Positions 1 to 10,768 of a stretch of 64,000 bases of DNA are shown piece after piece (the first letter of the stretch is position 1; the number at the start of each line of letters is the position of its first letter). The DNA is from Bursaphelenchus xylophilus (Eukaryota; Nematoda; Chromadorea; Rhabditida; Aphelenchoididae), in NCBI GenBank assembly GCA_904066235.2, contig CAJFCV020000006.1:1550001-1614000 (forward strand), read 5' to 3'. The position numbers were made by a program, and so were the translations under genes. The notes beneath the pieces are model-generated. The model worked only from the letters and a program-made list of their open reading frames with translations, was not told the DNA's origin and did not search any database.

Positions 1-998
1 ATCTGGTCAGTTCTTGTTGATTATTTCAAGAACAAGTCTTATTCTATTTTTAGAAATCAAATTTGATTGAATTACGGTGTGGGTTTGCCTCAATTTTTAG
101 CATTCTTTGGGGGTATGTATTCTATACCTAAATGATCAATTGTGAGACAGTTTCAAGTCTGATTTACGATATCGTTTCCATTTCACCTTCGGACGTACGC
201 CACCTGTCCAATAAAGGTAAGTAACTGTGAATCTGGTAGTCCGTTTTTTAGTAATTAAAGATTTTGTATATTATTCTAGGTTATTCAGAAAATTTTGTAC
301 GGGATTTGCCTGGTTTTCCCTCAAAATCACGTCCAACATATTAATTTTACTGTCCTAACCACGTTTTCCATCACCAGAGGTCTTCACAGATGTGATCCAG
401 ACGGTATACGTTACAGGGATCATGTATAACATCCGCCTGAAAAAAAAAACGCTAGATTGGTCTCAAACACATTTTTGCTTCGCTTGATGATCCTCGAAAG
501 TATTTTCTTTGATTTTTATGAAAATTCCGCATAGTTTGGGCGTTGAATTTCATCTCTACCTAAAATCTGCATCAACTTTGGACACAAAGAAAAAGTCTAA
601 AAGAGAAGGAGAAACCTGTCCACTTACGTTTTTATAGGCACTAGAGACCAATATTACGCTAAATAATCTAATCCAGGCCGAAAACTTGGCAAATCTCAAC
701 AAAAATCTTCAAAAGTACCTAGTATAATATACAAAATCTTTAATTACTAGAAAACGGACTACCAGATTCACAGTTACTTACCTTTATTGGACAGGTGGCG
801 TACGTCCGAAGGTGAAATGGAAACGATATCGTAAATCAGACTTGAAACTGTCTCACAATTGATCATTTAGGTATAGAATACATACCCCCAAAGAATGCTA
901 AAAATTGAGGCAAACCCACACCGTAATTCAATCAAATTTGATTTCTAAAAATAGAATAAGACTTGTTCTTGAAATAATCAACAAGAACTGACCAGATT
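1..998. mobile_element. Fold-back element with ~270-bp inverted arms
   Basis: The first ~275 bases are the near-perfect reverse complement of ~724-998: it begins ATCTGGTCAGTTCTTG and ends CAAGAACTGACCAGAT. The arms flank a ~440-bp unique middle with no coding capacity that I can see. This is the structure of a non-autonomous DNA transposon with long terminal inverted repeats. The left edge coincides with the window start, so the true end and target-site duplication cannot be checked. Confidence 0.75.
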
Positions 999-1094
999 TA
1001 CCTTGATTAACCTCCGATATAACAGTCTGAATTTCGGGGAAAAAATAATATTAGGGGAAAGACTTGACCACCACATGAAAAAAACTTGACCCGA

Positions 1095-2095
1095 CCCGCA
1101 GTGATAGGCTTTCTTGGGCTGTCGCACTGTGCAAAACCCTCATGGTGCGAGCGACACCCGACAAAATTGATTGCACCGTGCAAAAAGCAAGAAATTGCAC
1201 AGTGCAAAGCGAACTGTTGTTTTCGCACAGTGCATGTCGCCGTTTTCACCTTTACATTTTTTAGCAATCTTTCGGCATAAAAAACAAGCTGCCCATTTCT
1301 ACTGCAAAGAACAACATTTTCCCGCAAAACAATTCCAAATGCGTTTTTTCGCAGCACTGAAATCGACGATATGCACTGTGCAAAAACAAAAGTTTTCTTT
1401 GCACCGTGCAATTTCTTGCTTTTCGCACAGTGCAATAGGCTTTTTGGGGCTGTCGCTCGCACACTGACTTTTTTCGCACAGTGCAAACGCCAAAAATCAA
1501 ACCGGCGACATTTCACTGTGCGAAAACTAAAGTTCACTTTGCACTGTGCAATTTTCGACTTTTTGCACTGTGCAATAGGCTTTCTTCGGTTGTCGCTCGC
1601 TCTCTGACCTTTTTCGTACAGTGCAAACGCCAAAAATCAAACCGGCGACATTGCACTGTGCGAAAACAAAAGTTCTCTTTGCACTGTGCAATTTCTTGCT
1701 TTTTGCACTGTGCAATAGGCTTTTTTCGGTTGTCGCTCTCACCCTGACTTTTTTCGCACGGTGTAAACGCCAAAAATCAAACCGGCGACATTGCACTGTG
1801 CGAAAACAAAAGTTCTCTTTGCACTGTGCAATTTTCGGCTCTTTGCACCGTGCAATAGGCTTTTTTGGGCTGTCGCTCGCACTCTGACCTTTTTTCGCAC
1901 AGTGCAAACGCCAAAACTCACCCCAGCGACATGCACTGTGCAAAAAACAAAAGTTCACTTACATGCACTGTGCAAAAATTTAGGCATTTTTGTTCTACAA
2001 AATTGCACTGTGCAAAAATGTAGGCTTTTTTACACTATGGGACTGCACTGTGCAAAAATGTAGGCATTTTTGCACTATGAAACTGCACTGTGCAA
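1095..2095. repeat. GCAC-N-GTGC palindrome cluster with 140-bp tandem units
   Basis: The interrupted palindrome GCACTGTGC/GCACAGTGC (some GCACCGTGC) occurs about 35 times. From ~1430 to ~1930 it is built into a ~140-bp unit repeated about four times: the marker AAAAATCAAACCGGCGACAT recurs at ~1491, 1631 and 1771, with a variant at ~1910. Each unit also carries GGCTTTTT-rich stretches and GTTGTCGCTC. All three frames on both strands are open by accident, giving spurious Cys/Thr/Val/Gln-rich frames. A ~190-bp part (about 1251-1440) is nearly identical to 7437-7625. Confidence 0.85.
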
Positions 2096-2511
2096 AAAAT
2101 TTTGAAAAATTTTCTTATTAAAAATCTCGGTTGTTTTTGCAAAAGTCCCTTGCAAATTGGTCTCCGAACTTGACCCCCGTTCGAATTTCAGAGGGCCCAT
2201 TTTTCTCATTTTGTGACCACAAGAAAACGGAAACACTGACTGTTTGCACATTGTATTCTAAACCTCTTGTTCGGGGAGCAAAATAGAACTCGGGTAATCG
2301 CTGACGGCCTCGTCTTGTTGTTGCGAACGACCGCGGGTATGTAGGCTAGTATTTTTTTATTTTTTGATTTTTAAAAGCTTTTAATTACTTTTTAAAACAA
2401 GTTAACAGAGAAGTTTTATGATGATTTTTTAAACATTTTCAAGGTTGTAGAAAAAATTTTCGGAAAATAAATTTTGAACAATGAGGGCTGAGAATTGGCA
2501 TTGCCCCTATA

Positions 2512-2738
2512 CAGTGACGGACCTGATCCAGTGGCATAAAACGTATCATTTTGCATCAGGGAAGTATCAAAAAATGTGGCAAAATAGTTCCCTCATCAAG
2601 TGAAAAAACTCCAATTTCAAAAGCGCGCCCTTCAAAAACAAGTTCTTTTCATTTGGAAAGGGAAGCATTTTGCCACATTTTTGATGCTTCCTGGATACAA
2701 AATGGGACGTTTTTTGCGACTGGATCAGGTCCCCACTG
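2512..2738. mobile_element. Family A MITE (Tc1/mariner-like ends), complete copy
   Basis: The terminal inverted repeat starts CAGTGACGGACCTGATCC and continues through GTGGCA..AACGTATC..TTTTGCATC. The right end reads GGATCAGGTCCCCACTG. A TA dinucleotide lies at both edges (2510-2511 and 2739-2740), as expected for Tc1/mariner target-site duplication. It has no coding capacity. It is the reference copy for other family A elements in the window. Confidence 0.8.
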
Positions 2739-2754
2739 TAGGTGGTTCTAACTA

Positions 2755-3035
2755 TAAAAATTGCTCTGAATTGCCCTTGAAAAAAGAAGTTTTTTCGCTT
2801 GGAAAGGGAGGCGTTTTGCCACATTTTTTGATACTTCCCGGATGCAAAATTGTACGTTCTTTGTCACTGGATCAGGTCCATAAAAAATCTTCAACAAAAA
2901 AACTCCGCCGTTTTGAAGGACCCTCAAAAAAAGAGCTGGCGCGCTTTTGAAATCGGAGTTTTTTCACCTGGAGAAGGAGGTATTTTGCCACATTTTTTGT
3001 TACTTCCGGGATGCAAAATGGCATGTTTTCTGATT
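2755..3035. mobile_element. Two partial family A right halves in tandem
   Basis: Two successive right halves of family A (markers GGAGGCGTTTTGCCACAT and GGAGGTATTTTGCCACAT, each followed by TTTTTGxTACTTCC-GGATGCAAAAT) lie directly after the complete copy. The first ends in CTGGATCAGGTCC; the second lacks its terminus. This suggests internal recombination or unequal exchange among copies. Confidence 0.6.
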
Positions 3036-4190
3036 ATCGCAATTGTAGTATTTCCATTGTAAGACATAATAGTTATATAATATTTACTCAAAACTTTCTT
3101 AAAATACGACTACTACGATTTCTTAACGGGTCTAAAAGCATGAATAAGCTGTCTCTTGGTTTACATTTTTTACAGGTTGAAATGCAATTTTGCAAATTTT
3201 GTTTATATCATCTGAAAGAACGTTAAAAACGCTATCTACTGATATATGCCTCGTTTAGTAGGGCTTTACACAACGGTAATTATAAAGCTTCAAAGATGAC
3301 CAACTTTTTCTCTAAAAAATGTCACTTCTTTAAGTACAAGGTCTATTTCAAGTGATCGCGGCTACTTTTTTATATCCAAAGTGTATGTAAAAATGAAAAA
3401 AATCTGAGTTTTCCATTTGAGGCTCTTCCCTTGCCAATATTATTGTAAAATACGCACTTTATGATGAGTTAAAACAGGTTTTGCCAGAGAGTCGAGCTAG
3501 CTGTGCACAAAAAACAAGATGTTACAGTAGGTACTTGAAATACTTACCGTTGATAGCTAGTTACCATTGTATTAAAATGGGCAAGTCAAATTTTAAATTT
3601 TTGGCTTACTGTAGGTATACTGTAACATTTTAAAAATTTTCGTTTCTCCTCGATTAGTAGCCCGATTGACTCCGGACCTTTTCTGGGTTATAGAATGAGT
3701 GATTCTAAGCAACTTTCATATTGACACCTTTTTGTTAGGACTTCTGGAAGTGTACGAAAAATTTGCATATTTGGCAAAAAATTTAAAATTTTTGAATTTT
3801 CTCTTTCTACCTGCTTGGTCAAGTCTTCCTCTCAAAAAAATTTTTTGTAAAATACGTTTCCAATGCCTTTAACCCCCTTTATAAACTTCGAAAAAACTTT
3901 GAAATATGTTGGAATATTAAAATTTTGCTCGCAAAGACCTCCCACAGTGCGGAATCTCGAATTTTTTTGTTTGTTTCAAAGCCCTTGAAGTAATATTGCT
4001 CCTCTTCTCGGTGCTTTATTGGAATTCGTGGCTTCACGCGGCGAAGAGATTTGGTGATCACGCCAAAGTATGGGAGATTTGGGATAATATATTTGGTATT
4101 ATGAGGATTTTTCGCTGTTTTTAGTGGAGCTTGTTTTTGGGGTTTTGGGAATTTTTGTATTGTTTTAGTTAGAAGGGAAGTTTTAAAACT
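3036..4190. other. Unassigned intergenic stretch
   Basis: I see no gene, repeat family or RNA gene here. The stretch is moderately AT-rich and has no long open frame with coding-like composition and no convincing splice-bounded exon. Confidence 0.5.
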
Positions 4191-4194
4191 GCAG

Positions 4195-4535
4195 CGCTCA
4201 GATTTTCTTTAAATTTTGCAGACGTTTTGAGTATGGGCCGCATATAAATTTACGAAGATTTCAGCTTGCGTTTTGAAGGCGCCGCCGAGATATTCAATGA
4301 TCTTTGTGGTCGCGAGACTACGCGAAAAGCGGAGAGCGGTCAGAGAAGAATTTTTTGGCCATATCTTTGCCAGTTTCGCCGAAAAAATAATTTTTTTTGT
4401 GGAAAATATTACCTTATATGGTAGAAATAGGGATAAACATTTTCATGAAGAAGGCCGAAAAGGCTATCTAATTTTAGCCAAGTTTCGGATCAAAAAAATA
4501 TCGGTTGTTTCTGCAAAGTGCAAGCCAGGAATCTT
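4195..4535. mobile_element. Family C MITE fragment
   Basis: This shares the internal sequence of the family C element whose best copy is at 63238-63687. It has the series 'CGCGAGACTACGCGAAAAGCGGAGAGCGGT', then 'TTTTTTGGCCATATCTTTGCCAG' and 'TTTGTGGAAAATATTACC', broken here into recognisable blocks. It is diverged and both termini are missing. A family A element follows immediately. Confidence 0.55.
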
Positions 4536-4543
4536 GCATGATA

Positions 4544-4795
4544 CAGTAGGAGTGATCCAGTGGCAAAAAACGTGCCATTTTGCATCCGGGAAGCATCAAA
4601 AATGTGGAAAAATGCCTCCATCTTCAAGTAAAAAAACTGTGTTTTGAAGGGCGCGCCCTTTTTTTCACAAAACGAGCGGGTGCGCTTTTGAAATCGGAGA
4701 TTTTCCACTTGGAGAGGGGGGTATTTTGCCACATTTTTTTTGCTTCCTGGATGCAAAATGGTATGTTTTTTGCCACTGGATCAGGTCCCCCACTG
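4544..4795. mobile_element. Family A MITE, complete copy
   Basis: It begins CAGTAGGAGTGATCCAGTGG and ends GGATCAGGTCCCCCACTG, with TA on both sides (4542-4543 and 4796-4797). The body is as in the copy at 2512-2738, with an inserted purine/pyrimidine-rich centre. Confidence 0.75.
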
Positions 4796-4799
4796 TATT

Positions 4800-5288
4800 T
4801 AGAAAAAGCAAGCTCGCGCTTTGCCGAAACGACCGTGATTTTCAGGATGTCGCAAAAATCGCTGCAGCGGCTTTGCGAACGGTCTAACACCTTCTTGCGA
4901 CAATTTCACCTTGGAAGTTGGCGAAGCAATTTATTTTCCTAAACACTCCTGCGGTTATTGCGCGCGCCTCCCCCGCGCCTTTTGTTTACGCGCCAGATCT
5001 TGGGGAGCCGAGAGAGAAAAGCCGTTTTGGAAATATTCAAAACACTCTCGAGAGTGGACCCTCGAGCCGGACATACGTGGGGTTATATAATCGCGTTTTC
5101 GGTGATGGGATTAGACTTTTGAAGGGGTCGGGCGATTATTTGAAGCGGTTTGGTCGATTATTTGAAAACGAAAAAAAGGAGGAAGGTGAAGTGATGATTC
5201 AACAGGCTTATCATCCGAATATTTTTGTTTAATTTTGGGGTGATTTTGGTCAAAATTGAAAAAAATTTTGGTGGTTAAAAACCATAGG
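4800..5288. other. Low-repeat stretch with an unrecognised open frame
   Basis: This ~490-bp stretch is more GC-rich than its surroundings. It contains an open frame at 4918-5232 (plus, 104 codons) that matches no family I know. There is no clear splice signal or start context, and it may equally be a promoter or an old repeat. I do not assert a gene. Confidence 0.25.
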
Positions 5289-6329
5289 CAGTGAAGTACC
5301 TGATCCAGTGGCAAAAAACGTATCATTTTGCATCCGGGAAGTATCAAAAAATGTGGCAAAATGCCTCCTTCTCCAGGTGAAAAAACTCCGATTTCAAAAG
5401 GGTGTCAGCTCTTTTTGTGGGGGTCCTTCAAAACGGCGGAGTTTTTTAGTTGAGGATGGAGGCATTTTGCCACATTTTTTTGATACTTTTTTATGGACCT
5501 GATCCAGTGGCAAAAAACGTATCATTTTGCATCCGGGAAGTATCAAAAAATGTGGCAAAATGCCTCCATCTCCAACTACAGGGTCTTACAAAAAACGTGA
5601 AGGAAAGTGGAAGGCTATAACTTCCGGCGGAGGCAGCGCAGAGACTTCGTATTTGAAATATGTATTTTTAAAAGACATAAGTTTTTGTCCACGAAATAAA
5701 AAGCTTTTAAAGTGCAAACTGAGGTCGCTACAACCTTCTGAAGTAGACGCATCTCTACCCCGAAAACCAGGTTTTTTTCGGTTGAAAATGATCGAGAAAT
5801 TTCGGACTTCGTCGGTTGAAAATCACCAGGAAATGTTAGATTTTTTGGGGGTTTCTTGATATAGTCTTTAAGAAAACGTCGAAAAAATTGCAAGTGTTGG
5901 CACTTTCCTCCTCTTTTTCAACATCACCCATATCATACCCCCCAAAAAATCCGACATTTCCTGGTGATTTTAAACCGAAAAAGTCCGAAATTTCTCGATC
6001 ATTTTCAACCGAAAAAAACCTGGTGTTCGGGGTAGAGATGCCTCTACTTCAGAAAGTCGTAGCGACCGCATTCTGCACTTTAAAAGCTTTTTATTTTGTA
6101 GACAAAAACTTATGTCTTTTAAAAATACATATTTCAAATACGAAGTCTCTGCGCCGCCTCCGCCGGAAGTTATAGCCTTCCACTTTCCTTCACGTTTTTT
6201 GTAAGACCCTGTAAAAAGCTCCTTTTTGAAGGTCCCTCATTTCTCAAGATCTCTCCAAAATTTCGAAACCGGAGTTGTTTCTGTTGGAGAGGGAGGTATT
6301 TTGCCACATTTTTTGATACCTCCCGGATC
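5289..6329. mobile_element. Two family A copies, the second split by a nested element
   Basis: The first family A copy starts at 5289 (CAGTGAAGTACCTGATCC) and runs into a second left end at ~5493 (GGACCTGATCCAGTGGC). The second copy is interrupted after 'CTCCAACTA' at 5578 by the 633-bp family H element. It resumes at 6212 (TAAAAAGCTCC...) through GGAGGTATTTTGCCACAT to TACCTCCCGGATCC, where another family H fragment cuts it off. Confidence 0.75.
5579..6211. mobile_element. Family H MITE, ~250-bp TIRs, nested in family A
   Basis: The termini are CAGGGTCTTACAAAAAACG and CGTTTTTTGTAAGACCCTG, and the arms stay complementary for about 250 bp (GCTATAACTTCCGGCGGAGG near one end, its complement near the other). 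TA flanks both ends (5577-5578, 6212-6213). Comparison with the unoccupied family A copy at 18250-18265 (CTCTAACTAAAAAAACTG) shows the pre-insertion sequence had a single TA, so the duplication is real. No transposase is present. Confidence 0.8.
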
Positions 6330-6564
6330 CGAAAGTCCGAAATTTCTCGATCATTTTCAACCGAAAACACCTGGTTTTCGGGGTAGAGATGCCTCTACTT
6401 CAGAAGTTCGTAGTGCACCTCAGTTTGCACTCTAAGAGCTTGTTATTTCGTAGACAAAAACTGATGTCTTTTAAAAATACATATTTCAAATACGAAGTCT
6501 CTGCGCCGCCTCCGCCGGAAGTTATAGCCTTCCACTTTCTTTCACGTTTTTTTGTAAGGCCCTG
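6330..6564. mobile_element. Family H fragment (right half)
   Basis: This repeats the right ~235 bp of the element at 5579-6211 in the same orientation (GTCCGAAATTTCTCGATC ... CGCCGGAAGTTATAGCC ... GTAAGGCCCTG). The left half is missing and it abuts the truncated family A copy, so one or both were cut by a deletion. Confidence 0.7.
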
Positions 6565-6634
6565 TGCTCCCTCAAGGAAGTCATTACACTACTCCCTGTT
6601 CCTCAATTTTTCCTCAAATTCCAATATCCTCTTC

Positions 6635-6651
6635 CTCTCTCTCTCTCTCTC
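6635..6651 (+). repeat. CT microsatellite
   Basis: A short run of (CT)n. The surrounding ~6565-6900 holds nothing else I can identify. Confidence 0.8.
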
Positions 6652-6964
6652 AAAACGCATGTCATATGTAATGTCGCTACCTGAGCGGGGCGAGGATTTC
6701 GGAAAATCAAGTTTTTTCCCTGTATTTATGGCTCATTGGAGATTGAAAACGTCTTGTTTCGCCGCCTGTCTTCTTCTTTGCGAAGAGAAGACGGATAATG
6801 TCCGGAGATTATGTATTCGGAAGAGATTTACAATTATGGAAGGGAAGGGGAAGGCAATGTGTTGTCAATGCGCGCGGGTTGCGCTGTAAGCCGGCTTAAT
6901 TTTTGAGACTTTCTTTTCTCGGCGGAGGTTACCGAATGTCCTCCGGAGGCTTTGTTTGGAAGGT

Positions 6965-7440
6965 TCTGGACTTTTTGAGGAGGGGAGAAAAGTGCGACGA
7001 ACAGATTTTAAAAAAACTCGGCTCAAATTTAAAATATGTTTTGCTGAAATATGAGAGATTTCTAGCTTGCACTTTGCAGGAATTACCGAGATTTTTTGGT
7101 CGAAAGTTGGGGGAAATGTGAATTTTTTTGGCAAATTTTAGCATCAAAAATTTCGTATCTATTTCTGCCGTAGTAGGTAATGTTTTGACAAAAAATAGCT
7201 TTTTTTCGGACTGAAATCGGTGACGCGGATTCTGTAAAAACAAAAGTTTCCGTGCACTGTGCATTAGGCTTTTTTCAGCTGTCGCCCGCACCCTGACTTT
7301 TTTGCACAGTGCAAACGTCAAAAAATCAGTCCGGCGACTTTCCGGATCAATCTGGCACGAAATAATGAGCATAATGTTCCTTAGCTCGCGCTTTGCAGAA
7401 ACAACCCAGATTTTTTGAGCAAAGTTTGGAAAACCTTTAC
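6965..7440. mobile_element. Family C fragment joined to GCAC palindrome sequence
   Basis: Blocks of family C appear (GCTTGCACTTTGCAGGAATTACCGAGATTTTTTGG, then CTATTTCTGCCGTAGTAGGTAATGTTTTGACAAAAAA). A ~110-bp stretch with GCACTGTGC palindromes and GTCGCCCGCAC, as in the 140-bp units at 1.4-1.9 kb, interrupts it, followed by another family C block (CTCGCGCTTTGCAGAAACAAC). Confidence 0.5.
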
Positions 7441-7848
7441 ATTTTTTAGCAATCTTTCGGCATAAAAAACAAGCTGCCCATTTCTACTGCAAAGAACAAC
7501 ATTTTCCCGCAAAACAATTCCAAATGCGTTTTTTCGCAGCACTGAAATCGACGATATGCACTGTGCAAAAACAAAAGTTTTCTTTGCACCGTGCAATTTC
7601 TTGCTTTTCGCACCGTGCAATAGGTTTTTGGGCTGTCGCTCGTACCTTGCCTTTTTTGTACAGTGCAAACGGCAAAAATCAGTCCTGCGGCTTTCCGAAA
7701 GGCCTGTTAAAATTTTCATAAAGTGTATGGACATTTGCCGCAGCCGGCACCATGATCAGAAATGCCCGGTTTTTGCACCGTGCATTCACCTTTTTTTTAG
7801 TTTTGCACTGTGCGAAAGCGAAAAAATGTCCATGAAATTTATGAAAAT
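7437..7848. repeat. Duplicate of 1251-1440, then a family F element
   Basis: 7437-7625 is a near-exact second copy of 1251-1440 (marker GGCATAAAAAACAAGCTGCC). From 7713 to 7848 lies a family F element: TTTTCATAAAGTGTATGGACATTTG at the left and a complementary ATGTCCATGAAATTTATGAAAAT at the right, with two GCAC-N-GTGC palindromes inside. Confidence 0.65.
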
Positions 7849-7909
7849 ACTAATTTTACAACATTTACGGTAACACAAATTGCTCATTCCACTCGAAATT
7901 TTCCTATAT

Positions 7910-8330
7910 TTCATAGAAAAAATTTATCTAAATTTGTGCCAAGTTTCAGCAAAATCTGAGCGTTTCACTTGGAGCACTTCCTCAATTATATGTAAAACAT
8001 TGATGACACCCGACAAATCGCACATTCCAATCAAGTTTTTCCTCAAATTTCCCTTTCTCCGACCTTATTGTAACCTTTTCTGTCGATCTTCATTACTCCC
8101 ACTTGACTGAATTCCCCTCGCTCTCGTCCTTAGCCGTAGGGCAATAAACCGTTATAACCGGTACCGTCTTCGCAGCGGTGTCTTTGTTTTCCCCCCAAAA
8201 ATCTCGACGCTTTATCCGGGCGCGGATCTCATGGCGAATTTGGGAGATAAAAATCAATGGAATAATACAAGCGCGCCTCGAAATTCGGCGCAAAAATGGC
8301 GGATTTTGTTTTTATAAACGCGACAAATTT
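7910..8330. other. Family C remnant and unassigned sequence
   Basis: 7915-7990 matches one end of family C (AAATCTGAGCGTTTCACTTGGAGCACTTCC). The rest, to 8330, is unique, moderately GC-rich sequence with no exon I can support. Confidence 0.4.
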
Positions 8331-8600
8331 CGTTGGGATTCAAAAATTTTTCGGAATTTTTCGAATTTTTAATTTTTTGTGGAAATTTTTCAAATTTAGA
8401 AAAAAAAAATCGAAAAAAATTTTTTTTGAAATTTTGGCCAATTTTTGGCAAAATTTTTGAAAAAAAAAATATTTTTTTTAAAATTTTGCCCAATTTTTGG
8501 CAAAATTTTTTGAAAAAAAAATTTTTTTGGAAATTTTGCCGAATTTTTGAAAAAATTTTCCGAAAAAAAATATTTTTTCCCCATTTATCGACCAATTTAT
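8330..8600 (+). repeat. Phased A/T-run tract (PATC-like)
   Basis: Runs of 4-9 A or T recur about every 10 bases (GGAATTTTTCGAATTTTTAATTTTTT and onward), alternating A and T blocks. This is the pattern of periodic A-tract clusters known from introns and flanks of germline-expressed Caenorhabditis genes. The long open frames on both strands here are by-products of this composition. Confidence 0.6.
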
Positions 8601-9200
8601 ATTTTAAATTCCCAAAATTTTTCATTATTCAGATTCGAATCCCTTATTCACCGCTATAGCGCACAGTTTTTTATGAATTGCGAACATCTTTCCCTCACTT
8701 TAATAGCCTCGTTTACTATTATTCGAGAAAAATACTTTTCCCTTCGGTGTTTTTCTCGTGAAGGTCGTAAAATACAGGATCCACTGGGGGAAGAAAAGTT
8801 TTATTTATTTTTCGAAGCTGAGAAGCCGTACGGTCCGAGGAAAACTTATTGATGAAGAAAGGCCGGTTTGCGGGTAATTTTGACGAATTTTTGAAATATA
8901 GAAAAAGGCTAGCCATTGGTTGCGCTGAGCCTGAGAATTTTTAGAACGGACCGGGCCGGACCTGATATTTTCTCGGGCCGAACCTGAAGTCTACATAAAA
9001 TCTGAAAAAAACGGGCCGAGTTCACATTATTTCCCCGACAGACTGATACTAGTCCGTTCGCAGAGTCACTGTGCGGAAATAAAAGCTTGTTCATGCTGCG
9101 AAGATCACTCCAGCGACTTTGCAAACCGATAAGTAACCAACTGCGACGAGGCGAGTTGCTGCGGAAAAAGCCACGTTATTTTCCCGACATACTGATATTT
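8601..9200. other. Unassigned stretch
   Basis: It contains a few short matches to the GGGAAAATAATGTGG family (for example TTATTTCCCCGACAGACTGATA at ~9026 and TATTTTCCCGACATACTGATA at ~9177) bracketing ~150 bp, so 9020-9200 may be a diverged family E element. No gene is evident. Confidence 0.35.
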
Positions 9201-9645
9201 CAGGTACCCCAAGTGCGACGCCCAGATTTTAATAAAGCTTGCCACAAATTTAGAATTATTTTTTTAAGACATATGCGAGGTTTCTAGCGTGCGTTTTGCA
9301 GAAACAAACCGAGATTTTTAGATTGAAAGTTGGAAAAAATGTGGCACTTTTTTTCCAATTTTGGCATGAAAATTTTCGTAGTTATTTATATCATAGAGGG
9401 TAATGTTTCCACAAAAAATCATTTTTTTTCCGCGCGAAACTGGCAAAGATATGGCCAAAAAGTCTTTTCTCTGACCGTTCTCCGCGTTTCGCGTACTCTC
9501 CCTGTCACAAATATCGTTGAATATCTTGGCTTCGCCTGCAAAGTGGGAGCTGAAATTTTCAGGAATTGATATGTGGTCTATATTCAAAGTGTGTGCAGAA
9601 TTTTAAGAAAATCAGAGCGTCGGACTGGGGTAATTCCGTAGATAA
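9201..9645. mobile_element. Family C MITE, near full length, diverged
   Basis: It runs from CAGGTACCCCAAGTGCGACGCC to AATCAGAGCGTCGGACTGGGGTAATTCC, i.e. both subterminal TIR motifs are present. Internal blocks are in the usual order: CGTGCGTTTTGCAGAAACAAACCGAGA, then GGGTAATGTTTCCACAAAAAA, then TGGCAAAGATATGGCCAAAAAG, then TGAAATTTTCAGGAATTGATATG. Confidence 0.65.
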
Positions 9646-9904
9646 CTTTTTTTTCAATCCAATTTGCAATTTTTAGGACTGCTTGTAACTTTTTACAACG
9701 GGATTACAAAATACAATTTTTTTTTGTATTTTTAATTCTTTTCTCCAATTTTATTTCCGTTTTTCCTTTCGAAATTTCGTTCCAAAATTCCCAGAGATTT
9801 TACCCGAAATCGGAGCGCACTTCTCGCCGCGCTTCGAGTGGAAATATTACTTTGATCGTCTTCATCGAGAAGCTCCCGCGCAAAATCAAGATAAACAAAG
9901 GGGG

Positions 9905-10600
9905 ATATTCAAATTAATTTTTTTTCGGGGGTGTATGCAAATTTTTTTATGGTGAAAAAATTGTTTTTTTAAAGAGTATTTGTTCTTTTTTTTGAGAATA
10001 TTTTTTTGAAAATTTGATTTTTTGAATTTGCAGAAATTTGAATATGCAAATTTCTTTGTTTTTAGTTATTTAAAATTTTTTTTTTATTTTGAGAATTTGA
10101 ATATGCATTTTTTTCTTTCAGGTTCTTGGAGATGCATTTTTCATTCTGAAATTTGAATATGCAAATTTTTTAAGATTTTAGAAATTTGAATATGCAAAAT
10201 TTTTATTTTCAGATAATTAAAAATGCATTTTTTTTATTTCCGGGTAATTAAAAATCCAGTTTTTTATTTTGAAAATTTGAATACGCAAATTTTTTTAAAT
10301 TTTAGAAATTTGAATATGCAAATTTTTGTATTTTCCAGATGCTTAAAAATGCATTTCTTCATTTCTCGATATTTAAAAATCCATTTTTTATTTTGAAAAT
10401 TTGAATATGCAAATTTTTTAAAATTTTAGAATTTTGAATATGCAAATTTTTGTATTTTCCAGATATGTGAAAATGCATTTTTTTTATTTTTCAGTATTTA
10501 AAAATCCATTTTTTAATTTGAAATTTTGATATGCAAATTTTCTTAATTTCCAAAAATTTGAATATTCAAATTTTTAAGCATTTTTAACGCGATCCGAATG
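9905..10600 (+). repeat. AT-rich minisatellite (TTTGAATATGCAAATTTT)
   Basis: The phrase AAATTTGAATATGCAAATTTTT recurs about every 60 bases, alternating with TGCATTTTTT-rich spacer, from ~9995 to ~10560. It lies just upstream of the SAPCD-like gene. No coding capacity. Confidence 0.75.
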
Positions 10601-10650
10601 ATTTTATTATACAAAATTGCTCCATATTTTTTTTATTTTTTTTCATTTTT

Positions 10651-10653
10651 CAG
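10651..10653 (+). promoter_or_regulatory. Candidate trans-splice or 5'UTR acceptor
   Basis: A strong nematode acceptor (TTTTTCATTTTTCAG) ends at 10653, 115 bases before the chosen ATG of the SAPCD-like gene, with no donor obvious upstream. It may be the site where a spliced leader is added, or the end of an untranslated upstream intron. Confidence 0.35.
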
Positions 10654-10768
10654 ATCCCCATAAAAATAAAAAAATTATTCCGATTGCACCGTGCAAATTT
10701 TGGAATAGATTTGTAAAATACGGTTCGAGTAGCTGTTTGAATTTTCTCAACAATAAACATATGACCTG

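Noticed and set aside
4918..5232. 104-codon frame as a gene
   Set aside because: Not recognised, in a transposon-rich setting, no introns or clear start. Left as an unassigned region.
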